Of a DNA stretch of 64,000 nt, positions 1-10,260 are shown in pieces. The notes under the pieces are model-generated. The model saw only the letters and a program-made list of their open reading frames with translations. It was not told the DNA's origin and searched no databases. The translations under genes and the position numbers were made by a program. How positions within the stretch are numbered: the first letter of the stretch is position 1; each line of letters starts with the position of its first letter. Source of the DNA: Akanthomyces muscarius (lineage: Eukaryota > Ascomycota > Sordariomycetes > Hypocreales > Cordycipitaceae); the NCBI RefSeq assembly GCF_028009165.1, contig NC_079241.1, positions 6,262,001 through 6,326,000 on the forward strand, read 5' to 3'.

Positions 1-545
1 CGACGGGACGGCCGGGGAGCTTTGCCTGCTCGTTGATGCGAGGGCTGAAGGCGGACTTGAAGGCCCAGTAGCCGATGAGGACGGGGAGGAGGGTGATCAA
101 GCCGAAGAAAATCTTGGTCTTGATGCCGCCACCGATGAGGCGGGCGAGGAACCAGGGGACACCAATGAGCAGACCGAGAAGGACGAGGTTGGAGAAGCTA
201 TCGTTTCCAGGACCTTCAGCGGGCAGCGGGGCATTGTGAATCGTGGGGAACTAGAGTAGAGGAGGACGCGTTAGCAAAGAAGCTGATCCGGAGGCAACGA
301 AGTGTAACCCGTTGATTCAATTGGATCGTCTGCAAGATGGAGAGGGCGGATTCTGTGCGCAACCTGTGTGGCGACGGTAGGCAGAGCTGTTCGGGACGGG
401 TAGAGGGGGCAAAGGCGGCATGGGTAAATGAGCTCACATCAGTGACAGGAACACCGCAGTCGTGGGCCTCGAAAGACGAAGGAGCCTGCTTAGGTGTCTT
501 GATGTAATTGATATTCTCCTCGAGATGAGGAGCCTTGGACGCCAT
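1..545 (-). CDS. MTS1: Sphingolipid C9-methyltransferase, 5' part of gene (runs off the left edge)
   Basis: Fungal enzyme of the cyclopropane-fatty-acyl-phospholipid synthase-like methyltransferase family. It adds the C9 methyl group to the sphingoid base of fungal glucosylceramides, in ER/Golgi membranes. Exon 1 runs 545-438 (36 codons, start MASKAPHLEENINYIKTP). A 187-nt intron (437-251, GTGAGC...CTAG) follows, then exon 2 continues from 250 past base 1, giving 119 residues in view. The visible part is the family's N-terminal region: FPTIHNAPLPAEGPG, then two hydrophobic segments (about residues 54-76 and 82-99), then the SPRINEQAKLPGRPV stretch that precedes the catalytic domain. The SAM-binding domain lies outside the window. 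The first ATG in frame after an upstream stop-rich region is not unique, because an in-frame ATG lies 10 codons earlier. The MASK start is preferred because the family starts there. Identification rests on recalled family sequence. Confidence 0.8.
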
Positions 546-1924
546 GGCTGCGGCTATTGATGATGGGTGAAGCAAGCAGAGGCAGAGACGTCTGGGGGAT
601 TACGAGGAGAGAAGGAGAGGAGGACCGAGACAAATTTAGGTACGGAGCCGGGACCTGGCAGCTGGGAGAGAGGCCGGGTCCATTGTGAATTTGTGGCCCA
701 TGGAGCCCCAACCAGCAGCAGACAGTACCAAGACGGCAGATTGCTGGCTATCGGCACCTGAAATCTGGCCTGTCTTTTTTTGCAGGCTGCTGGTAGATAC
801 ATCTCCACTCATCACCCGCCTTGTCAATTGGCCAACTACTTGATTAGATACTTTGACGTGCGACCAGCCATCGCGGCGTGATGCACTGATAAATACTTCA
901 GTAGACCGCCAGAAGAATGACAGACCACCTGCGTCAAGCTTTGCGCCGACCCTGGCCTGGCGAGGTTCTGGCCTGACTAGGGGCTTATTAGGTAGCTCAC
1001 TTAGCGCCTTGCCACGCAGCAATGGGCCGCCCCGGGCACGTCAGGGGACCTAGGTAGCGCAACTAACTTAGGCACCTAGGTAGGTACCTAGGTGATTGAC
1101 CCGGGCCACCGCCGCCAGCCACCTGAAAATGATGGAAAGGGAGATGGATGGACTGCTCACACCGCCGCTGACCCTGACACCCGTACGGAGTACCATGCTA
1201 TGAGTTGCCTCTTTCTCTGGCCCTTACGAGATTGAGCTCGGCACAACTTTATTTGATACAAAGTGGCCGGCCGGTGGCTGCTGAGAGACACCGGCCCCGA
1301 GGGTTCCAGCCCGCAGGCGCACGTACCTCTGTACCTGTTCGTGACAGCCAATAGAACAGTATGACCGCAAAACGGGAGTACAAGACATACACGTAAGTAG
1401 ATAGTAAACGTCAACATCTTTATCGTTTGCTACGAGGCACTCTCTTTGTATTTTCTTCGTACCGGAGCTAGTCTCTGAGCGCCCAGTTGTTTTTATACTA
1501 CAGTCAGGATTGGCTGCCTCAAGCTGCTTCACTCGCTCTACCGCTGGCCTTTTTGTCTTCTTCAGCGCACGCACCACCACTAAATCTGACTTGATCGAAC
1601 TGATCAAGATGATCAAGATCCGCTTCAGCTTTCTCGGGCTTGAATCTGATCTGGGCTCAAAAAATTGTAATATTCCGTGAAGAATGGCATCATGTCCGCG
1701 ACAGAATGTAATAGGCAGCCCGGCACTGGCAAGTGTTGATTCTCCCGTGCGTGGCCTCCATCATTGCCGAGATGAGGTAGTAGGCTTGCGGCTGAGTGAT
1801 TGGTGCCGACAATTACCAGCCTTGCCCCAGGGAACTCATCGTCCGGATCGATGCTCTTCAATCACATTAGTTATTTACTAGACGCTGGGCATATATTCGA
1901 ACAGGGGAACACCTTGATCAACAC
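546..1924. other. Intergenic: promoter side of the methyltransferase gene, no supported gene
   Basis: Contains the upstream region of the leftward methyltransferase gene and a cluster of CCTAGG/TACCTAGG motifs around 1050-1094. Several ORFs of 60-130 codons occur on both strands, but none has a recognisable family, codon pattern or splice structure. The upstream part of the RIC8 relic that follows may begin inside this stretch. Confidence 0.5.
1073..1094. repeat. Near-perfect palindrome of CCTAGG/GGTACC units
   Basis: The 22 bases read CACCTAGGTAGG followed by TACCTAGGTG, so the arms are almost exact reverse complements. A further CCTAGGTAG lies just upstream at about 1049. Such TACCTAGG strings are frequent in promoters of hypocrealean fungi (my recollection). 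Similar CCTACC strings recur at the right end of this window, before CDC25. Confidence 0.6.
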
Positions 1925-1959
1925 CATCGCCTTGTCTAAAAAGCCATCGCGACAAGAAG

Positions 1960-2326
1960 GCTGGATATGGCTGTTCATCCGGCCTCCTTTGCTCCTTGAA
2001 GGCTTCGATGGCCCCTGGAGACTTTCGTGAAGATCAAAGTGCCAGTGGCTCATCCATAATCAAACCCATCACTGGGCAGCTGTGGGACAGGGAAGGCCAT
2101 TCGGACAAACCGCTCATGACCATCGAGGAGAGGGAGCGCGAGGCCGAGAGATTGTTTGTTCTATTCGAAAGGCCAGTCCTCTTAGCTTCTACTTATCGTT
2201 TTTGCTAATCGCTGCCTTAGACTGAGACATACTGGGATGGTATACGTGGAAAATTCTGTGGCTGCAGCCATGCGATCAGATAAAGTCGAGAAGCTACCAG
2301 ATGACGATGACAAAGATAATGACTGA
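1960..2326 (+). pseudogene. ric8: Decayed C-terminal fragment of RIC8 (synembryn-like G-alpha exchange factor)
   Basis: RIC8 is a cytosolic, armadillo-type chaperone and nucleotide exchange factor for heterotrimeric G-alpha subunits. Here only the C-terminal end is readable. AGYGCSSGL (from 1960) resembles the VGYGYASGF block of fungal RIC8. KPITGQLWDRE and EEREREAERLFVLFER (about 2059-2171) match the NPITGQ and EREAERLFVLFERL blocks. If the 49-nt stretch 2172-2220 is removed as an intron, the frame continues LRHTGMVYVENSVAAAMR and ends KVEKLPDDDD...TGA at 2326, the usual acidic RIC8 tail. The intron has a CTAAT branch point and a TTAG acceptor, but its donor is GCCAGT instead of GT. Upstream of 1960 the frame is broken (LSKK-like remnants in another frame at about 1930-1945). 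No N-terminal three quarters of the gene can be seen. Family known, sequence seen, pseudogene status inferred. Confidence 0.7.
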
Positions 2327-3589
2327 GGGTTAGAGCGCATTTACTATAGCAAGTCCGGAGATCCGGACGACTGCGTGTCTGCCGAGACAGCCAGACTGCA
2401 AAAACACGGCACGTATGCAAATCTTCGGAGAATTTGTCCGACTCACTGTCGGGGAGCCTTGGCGCCTACTTCAGACCTTGCAATTCTCGCATAGACTTGA
2501 GACACAGATGTGTCTGAGCAGGCCCATTGCTCAAGGTGTGGTATCCTTATACGGATACCACGTCGTCGTAGCCTGAAGGTCTACACTAGCTACTAGTTTA
2601 GGCGCACAATGCGCCTGATTACCGCATCGTAGAGACTGACGACTTTGGACCGATCAATCACACGCAGCTCTTAATATTGAGACTACGTTTTCCTCAGCGC
2701 CATCTCACGAAGCAGCCTCTAGTAAACCGAACACCTCTCCATCAACAATAGTAGAGTTGCCTCGGAAATAAATTCTTCATATAGTACCCGGGTACCATCA
2801 ACCTGACCAAAAAGTGGTGAAGGTAGGTGGTGTAGATTCCTCAAAAGATATTATTCTCGAGATGGCTATGATCCATTTATCGGCGCAGACTACTCGGTCC
2901 ACACGAAGTGATGATTCTGTAGCAATCAGACACTGATGCGTGATGACGTCCAATTGCCGAATCGCGTACAAATGTCTACTACAGACTCTTGGTCAGGGCA
3001 CTGCAACGGGCACGAGAGATACGACGAACAATCACCGCATCGAGTGTTTTGTTTTGCCACGGCATTGATCCTTAATTTCCAAATCCAAACATTCATGGCA
3101 GGGAATAGCTGGACGATCCCAAAAATAGGCCTGGCAGAGCAAGGGGCACTGCAAATTGATGGTCTAGCGCGACCAGACCCTGGTGGCTTGTTGTCAGGGC
3201 AACCGTGTACAAGCCAAACAACAAAGACAATGGACGTCACTGGCAACTGACGTGCATGAATGGCATTTATTGTTCAATCAACTTAGCAGGGCAATTTGTT
3301 TATTTCTGGCTGTAGCTCTACATTGCACGATAACGCTTTCGTTTGTTCCATAGCCCGTCATCTCGGTCCCCCTGTTGTATTTCACTTCACCGATGCTTGC
3401 ACACTCCTGCCCCCTCGACTAGCAAACACTGCACGCGGCGGCCTGCTGTGCACCACTTTCCTTTAACCCGTCTTCCATGCGCAAAAACGGCCCTATCAGT
3501 TTGAGATTTTGAGACTGGGCTCCGAATACACTTTATACGATATCCATCAACGAACTCTGAAATACGAACAACCGCACCGAAAATCCAAA
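2327..3589. other. Intergenic, upstream region of the kinesin gene
   Basis: No gene is supported. Overlapping ORFs of about 105 codons on both strands near 2926-3250 show no family features and are mutual shadows. The last 300 bases before 3590 are C/T- and A-rich and fit a promoter and 5' leader. Confidence 0.5.
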
Positions 3590-6500
3590 ATGGCCGATGC
3601 GCAGTCATCTATTACCGTCGCGGGTGAGTTGTTGCTGCCCCGACCCAACGCTGGCATTATCTCGTTATTAACAGTCGAGCAGTTCGCGTTCGGCCATTCA
3701 CGATCCGAGAAGCAGCACAAGTGTAATTCAACCCCTCCTAGCTGCCTCGCTGCCTCGACCTACCGCTAATTAGCTACACAGTCACCGAACCGATGACAAC
3801 ACGCTCTTTCTTGGCGATGGCTCTCTTGCAGGAGCGCCAGCCCCCAAGCTGCACCAGCGCGGCATTCGAAATGTGATCAAAGTCATGGACGAGCGTTGCC
3901 TGTAAGTTGCTCTGCTTCTGAGTGCCTAGTATCTAGCTGACGTATGTAAAAGCGTGTTTGATCCGCCCGAAGATAGCCCTGTTCACAAATTCTCCCGATC
4001 GGTTATCCCCGCCTCGAAAAAGGTCAAAGACCAGATTTTCGCATTTGATCGTGTCTTTGACGAAAATACTACGCAGTCCGATGTCTACGAGGGCACAACC
4101 AAGAACCTGCTCGATAGCGTCCTAGATGGCTACAACGCCACAGTCTTTGCTTACGGCGCCACGGGTTGCGGAAAGACACACACAATCACCGGAACGCCAC
4201 AGTCGCCAGGTATCATCTTTCTCACAATGCAGGAGCTTTTCGAAAAGATTGGAGAGCGGAGTCAGGATAAGTCGACCGAAGTCAGCCTGAGCTACCTGGA
4301 AATCTACAACGAAACTATTCGTGACTTGCTAGTTCCAGGAGGTAGCAAAGCTGGATTGATTTTACGTGAAGACAGCAACCAGGCAGTCACTGTTGCTGGC
4401 CTGACAAGCCACCATCCCAAAGACGTGCAGGAAGTCATGGATCTTATTGTTCAAGGAAACGAATACCGCACAGTATCCCCGACGCAAGCCAACGCTACTT
4501 CTTCTCGATCTCACGCTGTTCTGCAAGTCAATATTGCGCAGAAAGACAGAAACGCGGACCTCAACGAACCTCATACGATGGCGACACTCAGCATTATTGA
4601 TCTCGCTGGGTCTGAGCGAGCCTCAGTGACAAAGAACCGTGGTGAACGCCTCACAGAAGGCGCCAACATCAACAAATCGCTTCTCGCCTTGGGTGGCTGT
4701 ATCAACGCACTTTGCGACCGTCGGCAGCGTGCGCATGTCCCATACCGCAACAGCAAGCTCACGCGACTTTTGAAGTTCTCTTTGGGCGGCAACTGCAAAA
4801 CGGTCATGATTGTTTGTGTTTCCCCCTCTAGTGCCCATTTTGACGAGACGCAAAACACCCTTCGTTACGCGAACCGAGCCAAAAATATCCAGACCAAGGT
4901 TACCCGAAACGTCTTCAATGTGAACCGCCATGTCAAGGACTTTTTGGTCAAAATTGATGAACAAATGGCACTCATCACCGAGCTAAAGGCTCAACAAAAA
5001 GACGCCGAAAAGATCTTCTTTGCGAAATTCCGCAAACAGTATGACAAGAGAGATTCTGTCGCCAGAGAAGGAGTGCAGCGTCTACGCACAGCCTACGATA
5101 ATGCCGCTGCTGATAGACACGAGCGCATCCAAAACATGAAGCGACTCAAAGGCTTTGAGAGACGAATTTCCCTCCTGACTGGCTGGGTGGCAGCTTTCGA
5201 TGCAGTGTGTGAGCAAAGGGCCGATATTGGTCCAATGCCGGACAATCTATCTGCTGTTCGCAAAACTGCCCAGGGCATCCTCATCGAGTTGGAGCATAGC
5301 CGCCAGCATATTCACCAAAAATTGGAACACTCTACTTGGGAACGCCACATTGATACTGCCTTGGCTCATAGCATCCAGCAGCTGCAGACCACCGAAGGAT
5401 CCGACACGGGAGAGGTTAATGATCTCAACCGCGAAGCCGAGCTGATCAAGGCAAACTTTAGCCGCGAAGCGTACCACGAAGTCCTGGAGCAAGAGAAAGT
5501 TGGCGACGCGGCTATGCTGCAGATGTTGCTGACTGCCCAGTTCGAAATTCTGACGTCGCTTTCCGATATATTGGCTATGGACGAACGGAGCGCGGTGGCC
5601 CATGCAAAGGGAGTCTTTACCAAACTACTGCACACTGGCTTCAATTCGGCGTCACAAATCGTCAAACCTGACGGCTCTGTCCCCATAAGAGAGTCTAGTT
5701 CCTTTTTGCGAAAGAGTTCGCCGAGGAAGAACTCTCTCTTCGGACAAGCCAAGGCGTTCGAGGCTCCAGTGCCTGAGACCCAGAGTGCCATCTCCAGCCC
5801 TCTAAAGTCTTCACCGAAAAGGCGTAAGGTGCTTACTTCGGCCAAGAAGGCTGTCACTTTTACTCCAGTGAAGAAGAGCAAGAAGAGTGGCGTGAGATGG
5901 CGAGATGATGAGACAGAGGAGGGCACCCTGGCAGACTTTGAAAAGACGCCTAAGAATCTCAAGAACAATTCGCCCGAGAAGGTATTGGAGCCCGCCAACA
6001 TCATCGAGCAATCTGCAGAAGATACCACAGTCTCGAGCCACGACCAGTCTACGGAGGATGAGTCAACCTTGGTTATTCCAGATGCGACTAGCCTAGGCGC
6101 TGCAAAACCCAGCCGCTTCCAGGCAGGATTCCTTAGCAAATCGTCACGACCTTCCATGCTTCCAACTGGATCACCACTACCCCAGCCGCCCACGCTCAGC
6201 CTGAGTCTCTCGCCAAGCTCTCCAGAAACGGAGAGGACCTCCCCTCTCCGAACACTCGACGTCACTAAGAGCGGCAACAAGTCGCCACCGCCGTTGTCAC
6301 AGGGAACTAGAAACAGTCCCCAGCACTCTTTGCAGACAATTATGGATGAGAATTGCCCACCCTCAGCTGGTGCTTCCGGGTCAGACTCAGATTCCAGTCT
6401 GCTTGACCCGCGTAAGCTTCGCAATGCTATGCACTCGGCCAAGAAGGAGCTGCCTCGTAGAGTGAGCGCCCTTGCGCCTGCATCTGCATCTGGCGCGAGG

Positions 6501-6848
6501 CGCATATCTTCGGTTGGGCCGACGATGGGTGATCGCACGGGGGCTCGTCCTAGCATGCCGAGTTCTCTTGCCAGCTCAACCAATGGTATTTCGCGACACC
6601 GTCGAGGAAGCTTGGAGCGGAAGCGGAATCCACCCATGTCGTGCTCGCCCTCAGAATGGAAGGAGCGCAGCCTCACTGCCTCGCAGGCTAGACGAATGAA
6701 TCTCGGCGGCAGTATTCGTGCCGAGAATACGGGCTCCAGCCCACGGGATCAGATGGCCAGCCAGACTCGCCGCGTCACTATTAGCGTCGGAGCGCCTGTT
6801 TCGGCTCAGCGACGACAAGAAAGCAAGGGAAATACGGCCCTGCGATGA
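3590..6848 (+). CDS. KIP3: Kinesin-8 motor protein (Kip3/KlpB type)
   Basis: Plus-end-directed microtubule motor that shortens or length-controls spindle and cytoplasmic microtubules. Four exons: 3590-3623, 3683-3722, 3782-3901 and 3953-6848, giving 1029 residues. The N-terminal motor begins SITVAVRVRPFTIREAAQ. The P-loop GATGCGKT is at about residues 133-140. Switch I (NATSSRSHA) and switch II (DLAGSERAS) are followed by the neck region. The large loop before the P-loop (DDNTLFLGDGSLAG to FDPPEDSPVHKFSRS) is the kinesin-8 form. A helical, charged middle follows, and then a low-complexity serine/proline tail with the basic block SPKRRKV...FTPVKKSKK (about residues 683-712). This fits a nuclear signal or second microtubule-binding site with SP/TP phosphorylation sites. 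The donor of intron 2 could be 3721 or 3723; 3723 keeps frame and family length. Confidence 0.93.
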
Positions 6849-7272
6849 AGTAAATATTATGAACTGGCGTTTTGATTTATCTATACTTTTTTGCCGCAGA
6901 CAGTTTCTAATCATGGAACCGCATCACACGGTTGCTGCTGGCGTTTGGAAATCCCATGTGAGACGGACGGAGCTCGAATAACGATTTCTGCTTTCCGTTG
7001 TATAATTTGTATGAAAGAGACTGATACAAGAATTTGAGAATATTATAAACTATCATGATTAGATTGACGAAATCTCGCGACGAAGAGTGCCATGCTTGCA
7101 CTCGCCGTCTGGACCAAGATTTTCTTCACAGTGCTACCGAACCCAGCTCGCACTGTTTCGGATATGTCTCCACCTTACATTTGTATGTGCACCAGCTTCC
7201 GAAAGCTCCTTGAGAGGCGCCAAAACACACCTGCTGTTACACTGGAGGGGCAGGCGGACTCAACTTACACGC
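6849..7272. other. Spacer between the kinesin and the Zn2Cys6 regulator
   Basis: 424 bases holding the kinesin 3' UTR (A/T-rich around 6850-7080) and the promoter of the downstream regulator. An in-frame upstream extension of the regulator exists from a non-ATG codon at 7087, but it looks unlike coding sequence. No other gene is seen. Confidence 0.5.
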
Positions 7273-9678
7273 ATGGACGACACAGCAGGCGGCAATTCGC
7301 CACGCTACGTCCGTAGCCGTGTCAGCAACGCCTGTGACGGCTGCAAGGCGCGCAAAGTAAAATGCGACGGCAAACTTCCTTGCGGATACTGCGCAGGCCG
7401 GCGGCGCGGCGATAGCTGTCACTACTCGGCACAGCGGCGCCGACGGAATGCCGCGCACGGCGCTCACGGCACGACAACGCCGCCCGGAACTATCGGCGCA
7501 GGCACAGCGTCGCCGACGCCTGATGTACAACAACGACCGCTTCCAAGTGCTGAAAGCCGGCAATTGCAGGGTGAAGAAGACCACCACGGGGAGACGGCGA
7601 GCGCGCGGATCCCGGCCGGGGCGCGCAATCGAGGCCAGGGTTATGCCCGACGCCAGACAGCGACTGCAGAAGCAAACCAGAGTTTGGCGAGTAAAGGTGC
7701 TGAACGGCGGCGGCGGAACAGCGGAGCAATACGGAACCAGCCCACCGAGGCTGCCGAGGACGATACAGACGTTCCGCGCGAGGCACGACTCTTGCGCGAC
7801 GCGCACGGCAAGCTCATCTTCATCGGCGATTGCGCGCCGCTGTCCTTTTTCCAGTCTGTCCGGCAGGTAGTGACCAGCCGCGTGAGCCAGCACGCATTTG
7901 CGCCGCAGACCAGCCGTTATTCCGTCTTGGAAAATGCACCCGCGCATCCGCCCCGACGCGGTGGCGGGGTCTCGGAGCCGACATCCAACGGCGCGCCGAC
8001 GGTGCACCCGGGCGACGTGGCCGCCGCCGTCTCCGCGTACCTGTCCACCACGACGGGCATGATTGACCTGTTCCACGACCGCGCGACGCTGCTCGACGAC
8101 CTGCTCCTCTGGTCCGAGGGCCAGCCGCACCGGCGGCCGCAGGACGGCGCCTCGACCATCAAGTACCTCGTGCTGGCGATTGGGCGTCTGACGGACGACG
8201 AGGCGCTGGCGCAGGAGTACTTTGAGCACGCCAGGAGCCGGGCGTACGTCGACATGAGCGGCGACCTGAGCGCCGAGACGGTGCAGGCCTTTGTGCTCAT
8301 CACTGTGTACATGCTGTGCTCGTGCCAGATCAACGGCGCGTTCCTCTTCTTCGGCGTCGCGGCGCGCGCGGCCTACTCGATCGGCGTGCACCGCACCGAG
8401 GTGAATGCGCGCTTCGGCGAGGCGGTGCACCGCCAGCGCGACAACCTGTGGAAGAGCCTGCGCGCCGTGGACCTCTTCCTCAGCACGTCCATGGGCCGCC
8501 CGCCGGCGACGTCGGACATTGACTGCACCGTGTCGTACCGCGCGCTTGACGACGACGGCCACGAGGTTCTGGATCTGCTGAATGCGTCGGTGCAGATTTT
8601 ACTCATTACCGAGACGATTGTCGTGGAGATTTACTCGCGGCGCAAAATCTCGCTGCAGCTGACCGAGGGCATCTCGCTGCAGCTGCGCGGCTGGTCGGAC
8701 CGCTGGCTGCAGCCGCTCAAGGACGTCGTCGCGACCGACGATGAGGCGCAGGTCAGCGGCGCGTGTCAGGTTCTCTCTACGTATTACTACGCCGTCATGC
8801 TGGTCTCGCGGCCGTTTCTCATGTACGAGCTGTATCGGAGACTGTCGGCGGACGCGCCTGCGCCGCCGCACGGCGCCGCCACGCTGTCGTCGGGAAAGAC
8901 GAAGCTGGCGGATGCCTGCATCGACGCGGCCAGCTTAATGGTCGACCCGGTGCTGGACCTGATGGAGCGAGGCCTGCTGCACCACCGGGCCCCGTTGCTG
9001 GTGTCGTGGCTGTTTGCCGCGTCGCTGGTCCTCGGCGTCGGCCTGCTGGGCGGGTTCGGCCGGATCCTGGAAAAGTACGCGCGCATGTCGATCCAGACGC
9101 TGGACCACTTTGCGCAAACGGACGGGCACGCGGCGCAGTACAGCCTCATCGCGCAGTCGCTCCTCACGACCGCCCTGGAGGACCTGGAGAGGCGGGAGCT
9201 GCAGGAGCGCACGAGACGAACGGAGAGCTCGAGTCAGCTGTTTGGCCTGATGCCGCACGATGGTGCCCGTGTGTCGATGGGTGGTACTGGCGGTGCCGGC
9301 GGGAGCGGAAGCAACTCGCCGAGGGAAGCTGCTGGCCCTCGAGCAGCTGCGCTTCGGACACCGGCAACGACGACGACGGGACGAGGAGCACCAGCCCCCG
9401 GCTTGACACCAGCATCGAACAGGGCGGAGAGCGGTACACTGCGGAGTCATCCAGCTGTAGCATCGCCAATGGCGTGGCAAGCACGCCGCGATAGTGCTGC
9501 CGTTCCGACCCCTCGCATCGGGGACATTGACTCGGCGTTTCTCGGGCTGTCAGAGTCCATGTACACACCCGACGCGGACTACTGGAGCAACTCCTTTGGC
9601 GTCAACGAAGACGATGCGGTGAATCTGTTTCCGCTATTGGATGCAGGCGGCGGCATTGACCTTGCGCATTACTTCTAA
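7273..9678 (+). CDS. Zn2Cys6 transcription factor with fungal-specific regulatory domain
   Basis: Single-exon gene of 801 residues starting MDDTAGGNSPRYVRSRVSNA. The binuclear zinc cluster is at the extreme N-terminus: C21-x2-C24-x6-C31-x5-C37-x2-C40-x8-C49, followed by a basic stretch. A disordered Gln/Ala/Arg-rich linker (about residues 55-170) precedes the fungal_trans (PF04082-type) middle domain, with ARAAYSIGVHRTE and the SMGRPPATSDIDC block. The C-terminus is Gly/Ser/Thr-rich and ends in an acidic, possibly activating stretch. The ATG at 7273 is chosen because the zinc cluster lies 20 residues inside it; the longer open frame upstream has no family support. The gene converges with kynureninase. 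A role in controlling the kynurenine genes is plausible from position only. GC content and third-position GC are very high, which creates long antisense shadow frames. Confidence 0.88.
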   Translation: MDDTAGGNSPRYVRSRVSNACDGCKARKVKCDGKLPCGYCAGRRRGDSCHYSAQRRRRNAAHGAHGTTTPPGTIGAGTASPTPDVQQRPLPSAESRQLQGEEDHHGETASARIPAGARNRGQGYARRQTATAEANQSLASKGAERRRRNSGAIRNQPTEAAEDDTDVPREARLLRDAHGKLIFIGDCAPLSFFQSVRQVVTSRVSQHAFAPQTSRYSVLENAPAHPPRRGGGVSEPTSNGAPTVHPGDVAAAVSAYLSTTTGMIDLFHDRATLLDDLLLWSEGQPHRRPQDGASTIKYLVLAIGRLTDDEALAQEYFEHARSRAYVDMSGDLSAETVQAFVLITVYMLCSCQINGAFLFFGVAARAAYSIGVHRTEVNARFGEAVHRQRDNLWKSLRAVDLFLSTSMGRPPATSDIDCTVSYRALDDDGHEVLDLLNASVQILLITETIVVEIYSRRKISLQLTEGISLQLRGWSDRWLQPLKDVVATDDEAQVSGACQVLSTYYYAVMLVSRPFLMYELYRRLSADAPAPPHGAATLSSGKTKLADACIDAASLMVDPVLDLMERGLLHHRAPLLVSWLFAASLVLGVGLLGGFGRILEKYARMSIQTLDHFAQTDGHAAQYSLIAQSLLTTALEDLERRELQERTRRTESSSQLFGLMPHDGARVSMGGTGGAGGSGSNSPREAAGPRAAALRTPATTTTGRGAPAPGLTPASNRAESGTLRSHPAVASPMAWQARRDSAAVPTPRIGDIDSAFLGLSESMYTPDADYWSNSFGVNEDDAVNLFPLLDAGGGIDLAHYF

Positions 9679-10260
9679 GCTACCTGGATGGGCGCTGCTC
9701 CTTTTCCCTTTTTACGCTGTTTTCGTTGTTTTCCTTTATTTCGCTACGCTATATTTAGCCAGAATCGGAGAGACGCGATACTGACATGGCCTCTTGTATC
9801 CTCAGTTTTATGTCATAAATCCTTGACGTCGGTTAGGGCAAGGAAGGAAAACAGTCATGCGGACATGTGGGTTTGTTGGGCGAAGGTGGACTGGAGCGAC
9901 GACGGCCAGAGCCGACACCAACCGCTCGGGGGAGAATGGACACTTTGACTAATTCCTTGTACGTTATCTTTAACGATAACGCTAATTTACAGATTTAAAT
10001 AAAACGTTTGTTCCACAGGGAGGGCTAGCGTTGATATTTCAATGTTATTAAACAGACGAAGTATAGTCTTGCGATCCAGACGCATAGCAACGGCCGGCCG
10101 AAGTCATATTACACGAATAGCATGGATCCTTGCATGATGCAATACATCTGAATTTCGTCTTCATCATTAATATGGGCTCTATCTAATGCTATTTTCGTCA
10201 TGTACGTAGACAATGCTAAAACATCCAAAATAAACACACGTTGTTGGCTCTCCTCCAGTT
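9679..10260. other. Convergent 3' regions of the regulator and kynureninase
   Basis: A/T-rich spacer with no ORF of interest. It contains a small perfect hairpin: CGTTATC (9962-9968), six-base loop, GATAACG (9975-9981). This may sit in or near a 3' UTR. No other element is visible. Confidence 0.5.

Noticed and set aside
5366..6676. Open frame of 436 codons on the minus strand inside the kinesin gene
   Set aside because: Antisense of the kinesin tail. The kinesin frame is continuous and family-like, and the antisense has no recognisable domain.
7237..8562. Open frame of 441 codons on the minus strand over the first Zn2Cys6 regulator
   Set aside because: Arg/Ala/Val-rich antisense shadow of very GC-rich coding sequence.
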